Below are positions 30,493-41,139 of a stretch of DNA of 64,000 nt, piece by piece; within the stretch, counting starts at the first letter, position 1, and every line of letters starts with the position of its first letter. The notes under the pieces are model-generated. The model was not told where the DNA came from. It made no database searches and saw only the letters and a list, made by a program, of their open reading frames with translations. The DNA is taken from contig CM055269.1 of the NCBI GenBank assembly GCA_029237695.1, forward strand, positions 26,508,956-26,572,955, read 5' to 3'. Origin of the DNA: Conchocele bisecta. Lineage: Eukaryota > Mollusca > Bivalvia > Lucinida > Thyasiridae. Both the position numbers and the translations under genes were made by a program.

Positions 30493-31391
30493 ATTCATTT
30501 TACGTAACCTTACTGAGTGATAGTTCTATGGATATTTATCCATCAAATACACAATGTTGTTTCAAAGTTAAATTACCTCGAACAGTTCGTATCGATAAAG
30601 AAAACTGGGAAATAGCATTAACGGAATTAATTATTCCTTCACAGTTTTTAAATATCACCAAAGACGAAACAGAATTTAATATTATAACAAAAGATTTAAC
30701 TTTCTACTCGGATGTTTCAGAAATAAAAAATAAAAAATTTGATATAAATGAGATAGGCTTTGGTGAAGATGGTACACCTGTTAAATGGATTATCAATTTT
30801 AATTTTCAACCTGGATCCTATTCATCAATAACTCATGTATTGGAAACAATTGATAATATCATTCAAGATTCTTTTGGCGATATTTTTAAAAAAAACAAGC
30901 AAGCGATTAACGTTTCATATTCTCCGGGTATGAAACGTCCAAAATTTAGTTTCCATAAAATTCGCAAAACAGGAATTAAATTTAACTCTACATTGTTTTT
31001 AAAGTTAGGTGGAGATCCAGAGCTAGTAAACGATACATTTTTTTCAAACAGTAATGCAAATGATTTTTTTCCACATTTGTCAAATTTAAATGAGGGGTTT
31101 GAATCATATTTGTTTATTTACTCTGATATTGTTGAATATTCGATTGTAGGACATATTCAAGCTCCGATTTTAAGAGTTGTACCATTCAAAACAAAACATC
31201 AAATTCAATTGAAAATGATATAGGTAGTCACATATTAACCATGAATTTTTAAACTTACATTATAGCCTATATCAAAATCTGAATTTGATACAATTCATAT
31301 AAATATAAGAGGAGATTCTGGCAATCCTGTTCATTTTGTTCTTGGAAAGTCTATGGTGAAGTTACATTTTAGGAAAAGAAAAATAGATTGA
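30489..31391 (+). pseudogene. mCP: Penton-type minor capsid protein, about 300 aa, frameshifted near the C-terminus
   Basis: The first 244 codons are open: MNSFYVTLLSDSSMDIYPSN, the family's N-terminal signature, then WEIALTELIIPSQFLNIT. After the break near 31210-31270 the C-terminal hallmark is found in another frame: FDTIHINIRGDSGNPVHFVL, then KLHFRKR, ending at TGA 31391. This is the single jelly-roll protein expected to form capsid vertices. It starts by ATGA overlap with the membrane protein. Confidence 0.85.
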
Positions 31392-31393
31392 AA

Positions 31394-31795
31394 ATGCATC
31401 CTGTATATCGAGGAGTTACACGACAGTATGGGGCAGGATTAGGATCCTTGTTCAAATCTGCAATTAGAACCGTTTCACCATTTATAAAACCAATAATAAA
31501 AACTGGGGTAAATTCTTTTAAAAATGAAGGAATGAAACAAGGAATAGGTTTAGCTCAAGATATTTTTCTTAAGCACAAAAATCCAAAGGATGCAATTATT
31601 TCACGAGGTAAACAAACAATGAATTCACTAGGAAAATCGTTTTTTAAGAAATTAGGTATAAAAACAAAGAAAAATAAACGGAAACATCAGTCGCGTTCAA
31701 TACATCGAAGAGTTAAGGTGCATAAATCAAGTAACAATCAAAAAGGTCTAAAAAGGAGAAAAATATCTAACAGAAATTTAGATATTTTTGACTAA
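31394..31795 (+). CDS. pVI/pX-like minor virion protein, 133 aa
   Basis: Intact frame from ATG 31394, two nt after the penton stop. Reads YGAGLGSLFKSAIRTVSPFI, an amphipathic glycine-containing helix, then VNSFKNEGMKQGIGLAQDIF and a strongly basic C-terminus (KKNKRKHQSRSIHRRVKVHK). Placement between the two capsid genes and this amphipathic-plus-basic build match the conserved Polinton virion protein compared with adenovirus pVI/pX (membrane disruption, DNA binding). The match is by pattern, not alignment. Confidence 0.7.
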   Translation: MHPVYRGVTRQYGAGLGSLFKSAIRTVSPFIKPIIKTGVNSFKNEGMKQGIGLAQDIFLKHKNPKDAIISRGKQTMNSLGKSFFKKLGIKTKKNKRKHQSRSIHRRVKVHKSSNNQKGLKRRKISNRNLDIFD

Positions 31796-31803
31796 AATAA
31801 AAT

Positions 31804-33114
31804 ATGATGCAAAACGGTTCTTGTGAATGTAGTAAGACTGAGTTGGATGTTCAATCAGTATCTCCAACCATGACTGCTATGCATGAAAGTCAGTGGATTG
31901 AACATTTTCCGATTTCCTCTCTCAACAATAATGCTCCAATAGAATTTGTAATTCCACCACAAACAGATAAATGGACAGATTTATCTCAATCTTACATGTA
32001 TTTGAAATTGAAAATAAAAATAAAAAATAGATAATATGCATTAGACGCAGGTGTTAATATTGCTCCAGTTAATAATTTCTTTCATAGTATCTTCAGTAAC
32101 ATTGATTTATATCTAAACAATAAACTGATAACAAATAATTCTGATACATATCCTTTTCGGGCATATTTAGAAAATCTTTTGTCATATAACGCTGAATGTA
32201 AATCAACACAATTAGCTGCTAGTGAAATGTGGATGAAAGATACCGCCGGTAAATATGAGATTGTTGACATTGCAGGTGCAAATTTAGGTCTTAACAAGAG
32301 GAATTCATTTATTTCTGGGAGTAAAGTAATCGAACTTCAAGCACGCTTGCATTTGGATTTATTTTTACAAGAAAAATATTTACCCAATGGAATTGAAATT
32401 AGAATAAGACTCAATAGAGCATCGTCAAAGTTTTGTTTAATAGGCGGCACTAACGCACCAGAGACAAAAATAGATTTTGAAAATGTTAGTTTCAATGTAA
32501 GAACTGTTGAGCTATTACCTGCTGTGTCTAATGATATGAACAGACTCCATAGCTCAAAAGAATATGAAATTCCAATACGTAGAGTAGAAGTCAAAACATT
32601 CACAATTGCAACTGGAATGCGCTCAAAAATAGAAGATCATCTTTTTCAGGGGCAATTACCAAAACGGATATTCATTGGCATGGTTGATAATGCTAGTTTC
32701 AATGGGGAATACTCAAAAAATCCATTCAATTTTCATCATTTAATCTATCAAAAATTGATGTAAATTGTAATGGTCATGGTTATTTTTAAACCGTCCATTT
32801 GAGCCGGATTTTGAACATAAATTATATCTTAAATCATACATGTCTTTGTATCAAGCTGTGTCTTCACTAGGTCAAAACAAATCATTTGATATTACTAGAG
32901 ATGAATATGTAAATGGATATTGTTTGTGGGGATATGATTGACACCTGACCAAGGCAGCGAAGAGGGACACCTACACCCTATAAGAACTGGAAATCTACGC
33001 CTTGAGCTTCAGTTTGCCAGAGCACTTGAAAAAGTCATCAATCTCATAGTGTTCTCAGAGTTTGATAACCAGATTGAAATAAATAGTCTTCGTGAAGTGA
33101 TCACCGACTATTAA
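31804..33114 (+). pseudogene. MCP: Double jelly-roll major capsid protein, about 436 aa, at least three frameshifts
   Basis: The N-terminal piece (31804-32034) reads ESQWIEHFPISSLNNNAPIE. It continues in another frame with VNNFFHSIFSNIDLYLNN and YPFRAYLENLLSYN, the clearest Polinton capsid signature; 32040-32763 is essentially open. Breaks follow near 32740 and 32780-32800 and near 32940. The end (GNLRLELQFARALEK, then INLIVFSEFDNQIEI) is the family's second signature. Length and motif order match Polinton MCPs, which form icosahedral capsids. Confidence 0.9.
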
Positions 33115-33178
33115 CATTGGACAATTATGAACAAAACAAATCCTAAAAGTAACTTATTGGTGAAATCAGCATCCAAAG

Positions 33179-33766
33179 ATGGAAACCATCAAATTACAAC
33201 ACATTCTGGATCGAGAAATATGGCTGAAGAGATTAAACGGAATAGTATGCCCAAAAGACAAGCTACCAAATCACAGACCATTAGACGTCCAGGCGTACAT
33301 AATCAACACGGATAATTCTGATCAACCTGGAAAACATTGGATAGCCATTGTATTTGACCAGAAGAATGAAGCCATCTACTTCGACTCCTATGGATTACCA
33401 CCACTACATGCAGAAATATTGTCTTTCTTGACAAACAATTCGACGAAATGGACATTTAACAAACAGAGACTACAAAGTGTATTCAGTACAACATGTGGAA
33501 AATACTGTGTGGTTTTGGTGTTGGTTGCAATTGCAAGAGGAAATACTCTGCGTCTCTGTATTCAACAAACATTCAGTTCATCAGATTACTTCAAGAATGA
33601 TAGGACTATAACGATCTGGTTCAAACATCACTTCGGAACACTCTACGAAGGACCTCAACAAAGTTCAACATCTGTCGGGTGTCAATGTTGTAAACCACAA
33701 CAATATCATCATGCCATGTCTTTGCATTTTCCAAAATTACTTCATGTTGCAAATATGTTAACATAA
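33179..33766 (+). CDS. PRO: Adenovirus-type cysteine protease, 195 aa
   Basis: Intact. Catalytic residues by pattern: H53 (GKHWIAIVFD), D69 (YFDSYG), C106 (TTCGKYC); Q99 lies seven residues before the cysteine, as in adenain, and can form the oxyanion hole. An upstream ATG at 33127 is in another frame. This maturation protease would cleave virion precursors. It is the last gene of the rightward block and ends in the AATAAA of the right inverted repeat. Confidence 0.9.
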   Translation: METIKLQHILDREIWLKRLNGIVCPKDKLPNHRPLDVQAYIINTDNSDQPGKHWIAIVFDQKNEAIYFDSYGLPPLHAEILSFLTNNSTKWTFNKQRLQSVFSTTCGKYCVVLVLVAIARGNTLRLCIQQTFSSSDYFKNDRTITIWFKHHFGTLYEGPQQSSTSVGCQCCKPQQYHHAMSLHFPKLLHVANMLT

Positions 33767-33819
33767 TATTGCATGTACTTTTGTAAAGATCAAATATGAA
33801 TATATCTGGTCTATAATTC

Positions 33820-34252
33820 CATGTTGTAAATATGTTGTTGTTCAATAAAATATTGTTAAAACTTTACATATCTCGTATTCAATTTTTCCCACTATAAATT
33901 GAAAAATACCAATATATTGATTTACAATCAATATTTATTTTCATTAACTTTTGTCAATATTAGAGTTGTCAGAAGTGGATGAAAAATATTTCTAGGATAT
34001 TTTCATATGTATTTGATAATATTGGAGTTGTCAAAAATATTTGAAAATTATATGGGAGAACAGTACATCCCTAAATGTTCAGGGTGTTACTATAGCGTGA
34101 TACAAGAAGTTTCCACCCTCCCCTGATAATGGGAGTAATAAGGGGTGCCACCTATGGTACGGTTTTTTAACATGTGTATTTTACATAGACAAAATTGTCT
34201 ATGGAAAAACCACATGTTAAAACACCGTACCATAGTGTCACCCATTACTACT
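33820..34252 (-). repeat. Right terminal inverted repeat, 433 bp
   Basis: Complement of 15734-15930 plus 16389-16635 with few differences; lacks the 458-bp cassette present on the left. The inner edge starts CATGTTGTAAATATGTTG and carries AATAAA. The outer edge ends ATTACTACT. Confidence 0.92.
33844..33849 (+). terminator. Polyadenylation signal AATAAA in the right inverted repeat
   Basis: 78 nt after the protease stop, in the module shared with 23581-23623 and the left repeat. Confidence 0.75.
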
Positions 34253-34258
34253 CTTGTG
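34253..34258. repeat. Polinton target-site duplication, right copy
   Basis: CTTGTG, identical to 15728-15733. Confidence 0.92.
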
Positions 34259-35060
34259 GACAAGCGTCCATTTCTAGTTCAACTTGTATTGCGCTACAAC
34301 CCTTTATAGGTATCAGCCTGCCTGGGTATGCTATTATTACAACATGGGCTACACAAGTGAAAATCCTAGTAAGTCTTTTTTGTTTATTGATGTTTTTTTC
34401 GTTTATTGGTGAGTGTGTGTGTCGGGTGGGGAGATCCTGGCTATTGGATTGGTGAACGACGGGTGGCGGCGCCCAAAATGTTCACCTACTTCGGTTTGGC
34501 AAATTTTCAAATGTTCATTTTATGCCATATTTTTAGTTTCAACAAACCGGCGGGTGGCTGGTCGGAGCATATGCGATCGGTAATTGTACAATCGGGTTTC
34601 ATCCTTACCAGAATCCCGACCGGAGACCTTGTGACCAAGGGGCCAAGTGACTTTGATGTGTATGGACCTGGAAGCATGTCGGGTTATTCTAATTTCGATC
34701 TAGATATTCCGTTCTGATTTTGGGACTCCAGCCCCCCACCCCCCTCCCCCACCCCCAACCCCTAAACATCAGGTTAAATGCGGGAACAACCACCAAACCT
34801 GGACAACATCATCTGCTAGTGATGCTTCTTTTTTTCAGTCTTTAATACCATATATAACGTCACTGGCATATGGTTTACACCGGAAACTGCAGTACGCCAC
34901 ATGGCCTTCATTTGACATTGACCTACTTTTTCCGCTTCAATGATTTAGTCATCTTCATTATTAAGTAGTCGTGTTTAAGTCCGTTTATCACTTACTTTAA
35001 CAGCTACAACCACCAAACTTGGGCATCATCTAGTGATGTACACCATGCAGGAACTTCAGT
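34259..35060. repeat. Diverged SINE and tandem-unit remnants
   Basis: 34545-34790 keeps SINE core phrases (CATCCTTACCAGAATCCCGA, GGGGCCAAGTGACTTTG). 34790-35060 keeps pieces of the 1680-3090 unit (CAAACTTGGGCATCATCTAG, TGATGTACACCATG). No gene seen. Confidence 0.5.
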
Positions 35061-35573
35061 ACGACATATGGCATTCACTTGACATTGACCTACATTTTTT
35101 CACATCAATGTTATGTTCAATGTTTGTTTGTGTGTGTTTAAGTCCTTCGTGGCTCTGTTACGTTTCTTGTTGTTTTATACGCCCGTTTGAAAAAACGGGA
35201 CGTATTATGTATTCATCTTGTACGGGCGGCGGGCGGGCGGGCACAGCTTGTCCACGCAATAACTAGACTCTACTTGATGGATTTTAACCAAATTCGGTAT
35301 ACATGTTTATCACGGCAAGATGAAGAAGCATATTGATTTTTATTTCGCACTCTGTATCCTTTTGGTCAAAACGGCCGCTAAGTTTTGGGAATTTGGTGTT
35401 CGCCAACGTGTTATAGTCTACATGTGCTGTATTTATTCAAATCTATAAAAGACTTATTATCGGCCGTAACGAGTTGTTATGTGGCTGGCTATATTGCAAC
35501 AATTAAATTACATATTTTATCTTACAGTATGGCTATATAGAAATAAATATGTAGATGCAAAATGGTAAACAGT
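35061..35573. repeat. Interspersed repeat (AAACGGGACGTATTATGTAT type)
   Basis: 35178-35320 matches 63838-63965: CGGGAC..TTTGTATTCA, a GGCGGGCGGGC run, CACAGCTTGTCCACGCAATA, CTACTTGATGGAT. A third fragment is near 58085-58145. The remainder is unrecognised. Confidence 0.55.
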
Positions 35574-35890
35574 GTAGATCCCGATCAGACTGTGTGTGAA
35601 AATTCCCATATATATATATATAGCATCATCAAGTGGCTATGTACAATATGGGAAACAGTGTAGATCCTGATCAGATTGTGTGTGCAAATTCCTATATAGC
35701 TATAGTAGATCCTGACCAGACGTTGACAGTGTGTGCAATTTACCATATAGCTATAGTATATCCTGATCAGACTGTGTGTGCAAGTTCCCATATAGCTATA
35801 GTATATCCTGATCAGACTGTGTGTGCAAGTTCCCATATAGCTATAGTATATCCTGATCAGACTGTGTGTACGCTCATACTCAAAAGGAGC
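35574..35890 (+). repeat. 45-bp tandem minisatellite, about 6 units
   Basis: TATCCTGATCAGACTGTGTG then CAAGTTCCCATATAGCTATA, period 45 bases, so the open frame through it is a 15-residue repeat. It is derived from the GATCCTGATCAGACTG repeat family and is not likely a gene. Confidence 0.8.
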
Positions 35891-35986
35891 AATTAGTAGT
35901 TTAAACACTAAATTTAGTCGAAATACTATCCCACCCATCGATAATTGGATTAATTCTGCTATTCAATCAATAAAAAATGAATGTAT

Positions 35987-38970
35987 GACAAAAACCACTT
36001 GGACATAACCCCCTTCGTGTGAAAATTACCACATGTACATAATCCCCTTCATGATTTTTACGGGATGGACAAAACCCCCTTCGTCGTTTTTACAAGGTGG
36101 ACATAACCCCCTTCATTTTTTTTTTAAGAGTTGGACATACCCCACCCCCCACCCTCTCAGTTTTAACGGTGCACATAATCATCTTCATCATTTATGCAAG
36201 TTGGACCCCCCCCCCCCCCCCCCCCCCCCCCTCATGATTTCTACAATTAAAACCATTAATTTCTGGGATGAATAAAACATTTGTTTTCTGTTCATTATTA
36301 CTAATGACATATATGAGCCGCGTCGCGAGAAAACCTGTCTTCGGGTAATTGTTGGTCAATATGACATTTTGTTACTATGAAAATGGTATTTGTATGATGA
36401 ATTTAACGCTTTTTAGTTGATCATGATATCTGCAATATTCATTAAGATATTATAGTTTATACAACACATTAACTATGCAGGTCGTTTGAGCAAAAGAGAC
36501 GTCACGTAAAAGCGACGTCATGCGACGTAAATGACGTTACAGTACAGTACATACCGTTACAGATAGAGTATACGCCAACATTTACAGCAGTTTGCAAGTT
36601 GACACAATCGAACTAGAAGCATGTTTGGCATTGAATAAAGACGGATGAGCTTGAGTCTTTTGGTAACACATGAATGTGCAAAGCGACAAAGTCAAACCGG
36701 TCAGTTCATGTACCAGCAAGTATGAACGTGCACGGGTACGCTGATTCGGTGTGCTGATTTCTTCTTTTTGACGTCGTGTTTATTGAGCGTTTTAACAATT
36801 TATAATTGTAGAAAACCACGAAAGTATATTCATTAACTAATTGTTTGATAGGTCTATAAGACCGTTTAGTTCAACATATACAAATGGAAATACACACGCA
36901 TACGGGGAGAACAATACGTTCAACATTAAATTACATTACAACTAGAGCACATTCGATGGCGCGCCATCGCAATATACCCACGTTTCCCAAATGCGAAGTT
37001 GAAAAGGGGGAGATAATTCATGACCGGGATTCGAATAAAAAATCAAAATTCACTGCGCATCTACACACCATAAGGAAGGCACACACCAAGTTTCAAGACC
37101 CTACCTATTACGGTTAAACAGTTTTACTTCTTACACGAAACATGACGGACGGACAGACGGACGGGCACCCGTGACAAAAACAATATACCCATTTAATTAG
37201 TTTTTTTTTTTTAAAGTGGGTATAAAAAACTGTTTGTTCTGAAAGGCAGTGGTCATGGCTGATGACAGGCGCCCTTACTGTACTGTCATGTGTTACACAC
37301 TATGTACACAATCACAATCACTGGACTAGCGTGAGAGCAAAAGCCTGCATCGCTTACGTGTTATTTCTACTGCATTGCAGTCTCTCATTCGCCTACTAGG
37401 AGACCACATTCAAGGGTAGCGAGTGGAAGTCTGCCACATGGCCAAACTGGCTATGGTAACATATTTGAGACAGTTGTTACCTCAGCTTGTGATCAGCTTG
37501 TCCTACCACACTTGTGTTTGTTTTGGGAGTGTTACGGTAGCAGTTTGTCCTTTGAAGACTCAACTCAAAATACGGGGGTCCCAAAGTACGAAGAAATGAG
37601 AGGGAAGGAGAGATAAAATAATAACAATACCCGCAAGTCAAGAGATCCTTGATAATCGTCGAACACTACTAGAAGAACCATATCAATTGCTAGTGCGCAC
37701 AGTCTTATTGTATTTGTGTCACGACTTGACAATCCTTTTAATATCATCTCACAGTTACTGCATCTATATAGTTCTTGACTTTTTGTATTATTGTTGTTGG
37801 TTTAAACAGTATTTATTTCAAGAGAGATGTGATATTATTGTAGCTGTACGTGTCACATGTCCCAAACATGTTGCCTTGAAATATCATCCCACCGTATTTT
37901 TTATATTAACATGACACACATGTTAGCGTGCATTCAGATTGAAGCTTTTCATATTCAGACAACAGAAACGTCGAATGTTCGCGACATCGTCCCGCTTACA
38001 GCTGTACTTTGACCACATTGTGAAAAAACCCGGACCTTACAATATCTGCAATAAATGTACGATAGGCGACCCATATCATGTCGGTGATCGAGAAAAGATC
38101 CCCCAGTGACTGAATGGCGAACATCGTATGTTCTGATCAGACGGCGCACATGCACATATGAGACTGTTCTGTGGCTATACTAATCGTAACATATCCATGG
38201 CTTTGTTGGTTTTTTTGGCAGGATATATTTATTTCTTAAAATCGGTAAAGGTTGAGCTAATTTTTAATTTTAAACATTGTATTAGAAAGAAAGAATTGAT
38301 CAATAGACTGAAAAGTTGCTACGATTTAACCAGATCTGAAACATATAGTTGTGCGGGAAACCGGGCCCAGGCTACTGTACATAGGTCTACAAATATATAT
38401 ATTTATATGTATATGTAAATAAAAAATGTAGCTTACACGGAGTTTTCACCTGTAAATGGTGGTCGATAACAGTTACCGTGGACAGTTATCTGTAAACTGT
38501 GTCAAAGAAAATATAATGTGAAAATAAAGGAACATAAAAAACACACGTCAACAGACAAACATTGTTATATGTTCTGTTCGTTAGATAACTTTGAACACCA
38601 ATGAACAAACCTAACATGGCGGTCTGACAAACGTCGATAATTGGAAATCTCGGCGGAAATTACGTCAGCTAAGTTCACGACGTCATATCTTGTGACGTCG
38701 TCAGATTCCCGAAGACAGGTTTTCTCGCGACGCGGCTCATATTATGCTACTAAACTTTCAATTTAGAATTATACATAATATACAACAAACAAATATTCAT
38801 ATATTTCTAAAGATTCATTCAAATGATGGTGGGGTGAAGGGGTTATGTCCACCCTGCAAAAACATTGAAGGGGGTTTTGTCCATCCTGTAAAAACTGAGA
38901 AGGGGGTTATGTCCATGTGATAATTTTTACACGAACGGGGTTATGTCCAAGGGGGTTTTGTCCGATACCA
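35987..38970. mobile_element. Foldback-like element, about 3 kb, with subrepeated inverted ends
   Basis: Both ends are built of roughly 35-bp subrepeats (TGGACATAACCCCCTTC, GGACAAAACCCCCTTC) in inverted orientation (35990-36240 and 38825-38968). Inside them the ends continue to match up to GAGCCGCGTCGCGAGAAAAC (36314 and, inverted, 38740). The interior carries no transposase that I can see. It contains an unrelated short repeat (36955-37220, GATGGCGCGCCATCGCAATA to CGTGACAAAAACAATATACC) that is the single-copy relative of the 41.2-43.6 kb array. Confidence 0.7.
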
Positions 38971-39489
38971 TAAAACATAATTGACCATCATGCTAGTGAC
39001 ATCGCGTAACAATTTTCACGAAAATATGAACATATTTTGTAACGAATACGGATAAAATACGGTAATATAACACAATTTGTGTGTTGTTTTATTAAATTAT
39101 ATTAATTGTTATTCATTATAGATCTACTACATTATACAAGCTATACTATTAAAAACTCGGAAAATACATAAAATAAAAAGTACACCTGATTGTTCTTGGG
39201 GGCCGTTTTGACCATTTATTTTGGACGGAGGCCGTTTTGACCAATTTAGGGTGGCCGTTTTGAACATGGGCCGTTTTGACTGTAAACCGTACGAAACGGG
39301 CAGGGGACGACGTAACCCGGAAGTACCGGTGATTGGATACATTATTTTAATCTACACACATGATGTGTTAACACAGACACAGTTATGTAGACGCTGGAGG
39401 CGTTTCTCTAATTTGCGTTCTGTCTTGTGCACGATAACCATTTAATTCAACTGTTTCTAGCTGCGAGGTGTCTACTAAAGCACAACAAA
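38971..39489. other. Upstream region of the candidate methyltransferase gene
   Basis: A run of GGCCGTTTTGACC repeats (about 39200-39280, four units) lies 200-290 bp before the exon at 39490. No clear TATA box. It could hold the promoter and 5' UTR. Confidence 0.35.
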
Positions 39490-39768
39490 ATGCGTCCAAC
39501 AAATAACTGTCGGTCCTATGTCGTTCTGATGTTTATTGCGGCTTTGTTGTGTACTGCATTTCTGATGTTTCAAATGGGCGGCCATTATCATTGTAATGTG
39601 ACATTAGAGACATATCATCCCATCCCCATGTATCTGAGGCACACTGATACAGATGTAAAAGGGAACGAAAACAAGCTTTCGATTCAGACAAACATTAAAG
39701 AAGAACGAAACGCCCTATCGAAACAGATGAACGCCATGAAACAGCAGTTTGGTCGTGAAGAGTGTGAG
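39490..39768 (+). CDS. Probable first exon: signal-anchor of a type II membrane protein
   Basis: ATG 39490 (AAAATGCG context) opens 93 codons ending at a donor GAG|GTATAT (39768/39769), phase 0. After a short basic tail (MRPTNNCRSY) comes one hydrophobic segment (VVLMFIAALLCTAFLMFQM), then a His/Asn-rich lumenal start and a charged helix (KEERNALSKQMNAMKQQF). This is the architecture of Golgi type II enzymes. An upstream in-frame ATG (39427) is possible but gives an uncharged leader. The phase fits the exon at 46425. Confidence 0.55.
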
Positions 39769-41100
39769 GTATATAGACCAAATATGTAGACCAAGAGTTG
39801 CGGGCACAGGCACTTTGTTGTATGGCTGAGAAAAATCCTCTTTAAATCGTACCCAATTTTATTCTGATATTATATATCTAGAAAGTAGGACACTCGCTAG
39901 ACATAGCACCATGGCTCTACTGCCGATACTATTAATATTACTTGATAGATTGCTTCAATATTTGGACACTTAATTGATACATGCATGTAAGCATTTGGAA
40001 CGCACCCATGCCATCTTCAAACTTGACCTTTTTCGTGTTTTAAGCATGCACTTCCCTGACAGTTTTTGTGATGCTTCCTTTATTACATGCTATTGATCAT
40101 GTTACGGTCAAATACCTATTCAGGCGCGACACGAGTGGCACGATTTACCCAAATCTTGCCCAAATCTTCATGTATGATATAATTACTAGATATTTGTTAA
40201 TAAATAAAGCTATACACATCATAATAACGATGTTTGGATTGTACTTACATACTATGATATCTGTCATTAATTTGCTCATACCAGGGCCCATTTTATTGTT
40301 TTGATGCAAAATGGAAATATTTGTATGGTTGTGACATGGTCGTGACGCCAGTTTTCGGGGTAGTCAGACTTTTCGGGGTATTCACATATTTTGTAATTTG
40401 CAGACATGTCTGCAGCCGCGATGTGCTTTACGTCAGGTGATTAAAATAAGCATGAAATTACCTATATTAAGTCCTTTAAAAATGCCAACAAATCCAGTGT
40501 TTGGACTAAATACTGGTAATTTTTATCATTTAGGTCATTTTGTTCACGAACCTACCGTGATTTTCTGCGTTCGCCATTAATCTGCTCTTTAATATTGTTA
40601 AAATCATAATCAATAAAAAAAGTTTCAAGTTTTCCTTCAGTGTGCCTCATTCATCTGCGAGATGATCTAAAGCCAATGAAAACTCGGGACGAATTAGCAA
40701 ATGTATTGACACTTTCGGAACATACCCCGAAAACTCCAACCACAAGTCAGTATTCAAGATGGCTGACTCGTGTGTTGCTAAACGCGCTAACGCGAATTTT
40801 AATCTTAACAATCTTATTTTGAAGGCAAGAAACATTGAAAGAAATGTTTATCATTCTATTTAACTGACACTTTAGCTCATATGTTATGTTTTATAAAAAC
40901 CGCTAGTTGATGAACTTGTTAATACCCCGAAAACTAGACCCACCATCATATATTAAATAGAGGGAGAGTACTGAGATTAACTTATACTAGGAAGCCAAGG
41001 AAGTTAATGCACTTCATAATCATAATAATGGCTAAATGGGAAGGATGCATTTTGATTGAAATACAAATAAAAAACAGTAGAACCTCTTTGATGTTGACAT
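39769..41100. other. Intronic or intergenic sequence with two repeat traces
   Basis: 39935-40035 is a fragment of the 7300-7660 repeat. Between 40340 and 40945 the phrase TTTTCGGGGTA appears twice (40350-40380) and inverted as TACCCCGAAAACT twice (40717, 40924), suggesting the ends of a small element of about 600 bp. No exon is convincing. Confidence 0.4.
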
Positions 41101-41139
41101 CCAAGGAGACGGTGTGTGAAAACTGTTCTGCCAACTAGT

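Larger units (their letters stand above)
15734..34252. mobile_element. Polinton/Maverick element, 18.5 kb, both ends present
   Basis: The element begins AGTAGTAATGGGTGACAC and ends with the exact complement, inside a 6-bp target duplication. It encodes the family's hallmark set: protein-primed DNA polymerase B, DD35E integrase with chromodomain, FtsK/A32-type packaging ATPase, adenovirus-type protease, and major and minor jelly-roll capsid proteins. Left-arm genes point left and right-arm genes point right, with a mixed-strand middle. Frameshifts break most long genes, so this copy appears inactive unless the indels are sequencing errors. No reverse transcriptase, gag or LTR is present, which separates it from a retroelement. 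Confidence 0.95.

Noticed and set aside
18790..33114. Programmed frameshifting as an explanation for split genes
   Set aside because: Breaks are too many, differ in direction and are not at slippery-site plus structure signals; indels by decay or sequencing error explain them better.
35633..35896. Open frame with a 15-residue repeat (VYPDQTVCASSHIAI) as a repeat protein
   Set aside because: It follows exactly from a 45-bp minisatellite of a dispersed noncoding repeat, and the opposite strand is also open.
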